NCBI GenBank assembly: GCA_964592965.1
Contig: CAZQJX010000058.1
Coordinates: 1-15,060 of the forward strand
DNA length: 15,060 nucleotides
Direction of reading: 5' to 3'
DNA from: CAZKMM01 sp964592965
Lineage (GTDB): Bacteria; RBG-13-61-14; DRUE01
Shown here: positions 13,022-15,060 of the stretch, in pieces
Layout of the letters: each line of letters starts with the position of its first letter
Numbering within the stretch: the stretch's first letter is position 1
The notes under the pieces: generated by a model
What the model was told of the DNA's origin: nothing
What the model saw: only the letters and a program-made list of their open reading frames with translations
The model's database searches: none
Made by a program: the position numbers and the translations under genes

Positions 13022-15060
13022 AAAAAGAGCTGGAGCTTGGCGGGGAATGGGAACTCAAACCAGTTGAGCGTTTTGATGGGAAATATGATTCTGGCAGTTG
13101 GCTACATCAGGAGATTCCTGCTCACTGGCAGGAGCTGGATGAGCTCAAGAATTATTCAGGAAGGGTGGTTTACAGAAAGCGATTTAAGTTCTCGCCTGAG
13201 CAGGGAAAAAGATACTGGCTTAAAATTAACGGTGTTTTTTATTGGTATGCGGTTTATTTAAATGGCTTTCGGCTTGGTGCCAATCAGGGATATTTTGTGC
13301 CTGCCTGCTTTGAAATAACCGATGTTATTGAAGATGGCGAAAACGAGCTTTTGCTGGAAGTTTCCTGCTTTGAGGAAAAAGATAAAACCAGAAAAAAGCA
13401 AATCTTAGGAGTTTGGGGTCATTGGGATTGTCTTTATCGGGATTGGAATCCAGCGGGAATTTGGCTACCAATAGAGATATTATCTTCAGGTCCAATAGCC
13501 ATATTTGACCCGATGTTTTATACACTTTATCTGCATCCTGAGTATGCGCGCATAGAAGGAAGCGTTCGGTTTGATTCCCGAGAGCGAGAGGAGCTTGATT
13601 TTAAGATTCGTCTGGTTGCAGAGAATCACGATTCACCCGGTGTAGAAAAGGAATGGACGGTTTATAAAGGCAGTGGTTTAAAAGGATATCGTTATTGGTT
13701 TGACCTAAAGGAATATAAGCTTTGGTGGAGCTGGGACCAGGGCGAGCAGAATTTGTATCGGCTTATTTTAGAGGTGGCGCGCAAAGGAGGAGAATTAAGC
13801 GATAGATATGAAAGCATATTTGGCGTTCGCACCTTTGCCCTTCGCAACTACATTGCTTATCTTAACAACCGCAGAATCTGGCTGAGGGGAAATAACTATG
13901 CTCCGGGCGATTATAAAATCCGCACAATGACCCGCGAGCGCTACCAGAAAGACCTTGAGCTGGCAAAGCAGGCTAATTTTAATATTTTGCGTGTGCACGC
14001 TCATATTGAAAAGCCAGAATTTTATGAGGAGGCTGATAGAAAAGGGTTGCTCATCTGGCAAGATTTTCCCTTGCAATGGGGATATGACAAGAGCATTGAG
14101 GAGGAGGCGCTCTTTCAGTTAGAGGAGATGATTAAATTGCTTTATCATCATCCTTCGGTTGTAATCTGGTGTATGCATAATGAGCCAATAAAAGCACCAG
14201 ATTTTGGAAAAAGAGTCAGCATTGGAAATTGGATTCGTTTTGCAACCACCACCTTTATTTACAGCTGGAACAGAGAAAAGTTAGACCAAAAGCTGTGGAA
14301 AAAAGCCAAGTTTATTGACCCGTTCAGACCATCGCTTCCTTGTTCAGGTGAAAGAGGGCTTTTTCGCAAAGACCCAGGAGATGCGCATCTTTATTTTGGC
14401 TGGTATTTTGGACCGCTTCACTGGCTCAATCGCTGGGTGCGAAAAAAGCCAAAGAAGCTTCAGCTGGTTAGTGAATTTGGCGCTCAATCATTTCCTAACT
14501 ATGAAAACGCTGTCAAATTTATGCCTGATGACCTTAAGAAGCTGGACTGGAAGGAGCTGGAGAAAAAATATTTAGCTCAGCCCATCTTCTTTCGGCTTTA
14601 TGTTCCAGCAAAGAAATATTCAGACCTGAAATCTTACATTCAGGCAACGCAGGACTGGCAGGCAGAAGTCAACCGTTATCATATTGACCGATTGCGTTAT
14701 TTAAAATACCGACCCTGCGGTGGCGCCATTGCTTTTGATTTTATTGAGCCTAATCCGAGCATTCAATGGTCAGTGGTAGATTACTGGCGCCAGCCTAAAA
14801 GCTCGTATTATGAGCTTAAAAAATCTTTTAGCCCAGTTTACGCCTTTGTCCTTATTGACCGCTTTAAATATAAATTAGAACAAAAACTTGCGGTGCCGAT
14901 TTTTGTTGTAAATGACCTGCCGGAAAAGGTTAAGGCAAAGCTGGCTGTGAAAATCATCTCGCCAATTCAAGAGGAGCTCTACAACAAAGAATTTGAAATT
15001 GAGCTTGAGCCAGATTGCCCTGCCCAATCCATCGCCAACCCCATCCTCTCCCTCCACTGG
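13018..15060 (+). CDS. Glycoside hydrolase family 2, beta-mannosidase-like (partial, 3' end missing)
   Basis: An uninterrupted frame of 681 codons runs from the ATG at 13018 to the window edge. The order is that of GH2 enzymes. An N-terminal jelly-roll sugar-binding domain comes first (about 1-170, with YSGRVVYRKRF and VYLNGFRLGANQGYF), followed by an Ig-like domain. The TIM barrel starts near LRGNNYAPGDYK (about 293). The acid/base is probably Glu389 in WCMHNEP, and the nucleophile Glu486 in LVSEFGAQSFP. YWRQPKSSYYELKKSFSPV after the barrel is typical of the beta-mannosidase/exo-glucosaminidase branch. No signal peptide is present, so it probably acts in the cytoplasm on imported oligosaccharides or glycosides. 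Its place in an AOR operon is unusual. Exact sugar specificity cannot be told; beta-mannosidase is preferred over beta-galactosidase or beta-glucuronidase. Confidence 0.9.
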   Translation, partial: MKKELELGGEWELKPVERFDGKYDSGSWLHQEIPAHWQELDELKNYSGRVVYRKRFKFSPEQGKRYWLKINGVFYWYAVYLNGFRLGANQGYFVPACFEITDVIEDGENELLLEVSCFEEKDKTRKKQILGVWGHWDCLYRDWNPAGIWLPIEILSSGPIAIFDPMFYTLYLHPEYARIEGSVRFDSREREELDFKIRLVAENHDSPGVEKEWTVYKGSGLKGYRYWFDLKEYKLWWSWDQGEQNLYRLILEVARKGGELSDRYESIFGVRTFALRNYIAYLNNRRIWLRGNNYAPGDYKIRTMTRERYQKDLELAKQANFNILRVHAHIEKPEFYEEADRKGLLIWQDFPLQWGYDKSIEEEALFQLEEMIKLLYHHPSVVIWCMHNEPIKAPDFGKRVSIGNWIRFATTTFIYSWNREKLDQKLWKKAKFIDPFRPSLPCSGERGLFRKDPGDAHLYFGWYFGPLHWLNRWVRKKPKKLQLVSEFGAQSFPNYENAVKFMPDDLKKLDWKELEKKYLAQPIFFRLYVPAKKYSDLKSYIQATQDWQAEVNRYHIDRLRYLKYRPCGGAIAFDFIEPNPSIQWSVVDYWRQPKSSYYELKKSFSPVYAFVLIDRFKYKLEQKLAVPIFVVNDLPEKVKAKLAVKIISPIQEELYNKEFEIELEPDCPAQSIANPILSLHW

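Noticed and set aside
1..15060. CRISPR arrays, insertion sequences, tRNA or rRNA genes
   Set aside because: No regularly spaced repeats, transposase motifs, terminal inverted repeats or RNA gene signatures were recognised on either strand.

Overview
The window is a compact bacterial chromosome segment of moderate-to-low GC, with tightly packed, often overlapping genes. Complete bacterial housekeeping genes (recA, cinA, pgpA, alaS) establish Bacteria. An aldehyde:ferredoxin oxidoreductase-type tungstoenzyme suggests an anaerobic or fermentative lifestyle, and a PilT ATPase suggests type IV pili. I cannot name the phylum from sequence alone; there are no phage, IS, CRISPR or RNA genes visible.

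Layout. (1) 1-5858, minus strand: one operon reading pgpA - cinA - thpR - recA - pilT - alaS, driven by a good TTGACA promoter at 5831-5858. Genes overlap or abut and carry strong Shine-Dalgarno sequences. The order cinA-thpR-recA-alaS is a familiar housekeeping cluster, but a pilT gene sits where recX often lies. (2) 5919-6795, plus strand: an unrecognised two-membrane-segment, coiled-coil protein with its own promoter, divergent from pgpA. (3) 6842-8107, minus strand: aroF, a DAHP synthase with an N-terminal regulatory domain, preceded by a 200-base leader. (4) 8362-15060, plus strand: one long operon with a DUF2085 membrane protein, a second small membrane protein, an AOR-family tungsten oxidoreductase, its MoaD/ThiS-like partner, an alpha/beta hydrolase, a DUF192 lipoprotein and a GH2 beta-mannosidase-like glycosidase that runs off the window.

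The most striking element is the aroF leader. It encodes a 32-residue peptide with six Trp, two Phe and two Tyr. Its RNA contains four mutually complementary segments: segment 1 pairs with 2 (11 of 12), segment 2 with 3 (12 of 12), and segment 3 with 4 (a 14-bp terminator followed by a U tract). This is the full architecture of ribosome-mediated transcription attenuation, here reading aromatic amino acids and controlling the first step of their synthesis.

A second pattern is that three separate first genes (the aroF leader peptide, the DUF2085 gene and the coiled-coil gene) have no Shine-Dalgarno and begin exactly 8 bases after a candidate -10 box. Downstream genes in the operons have AGGAGG-type sites. 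This suggests that leaderless mRNAs are normal for first genes in this organism.
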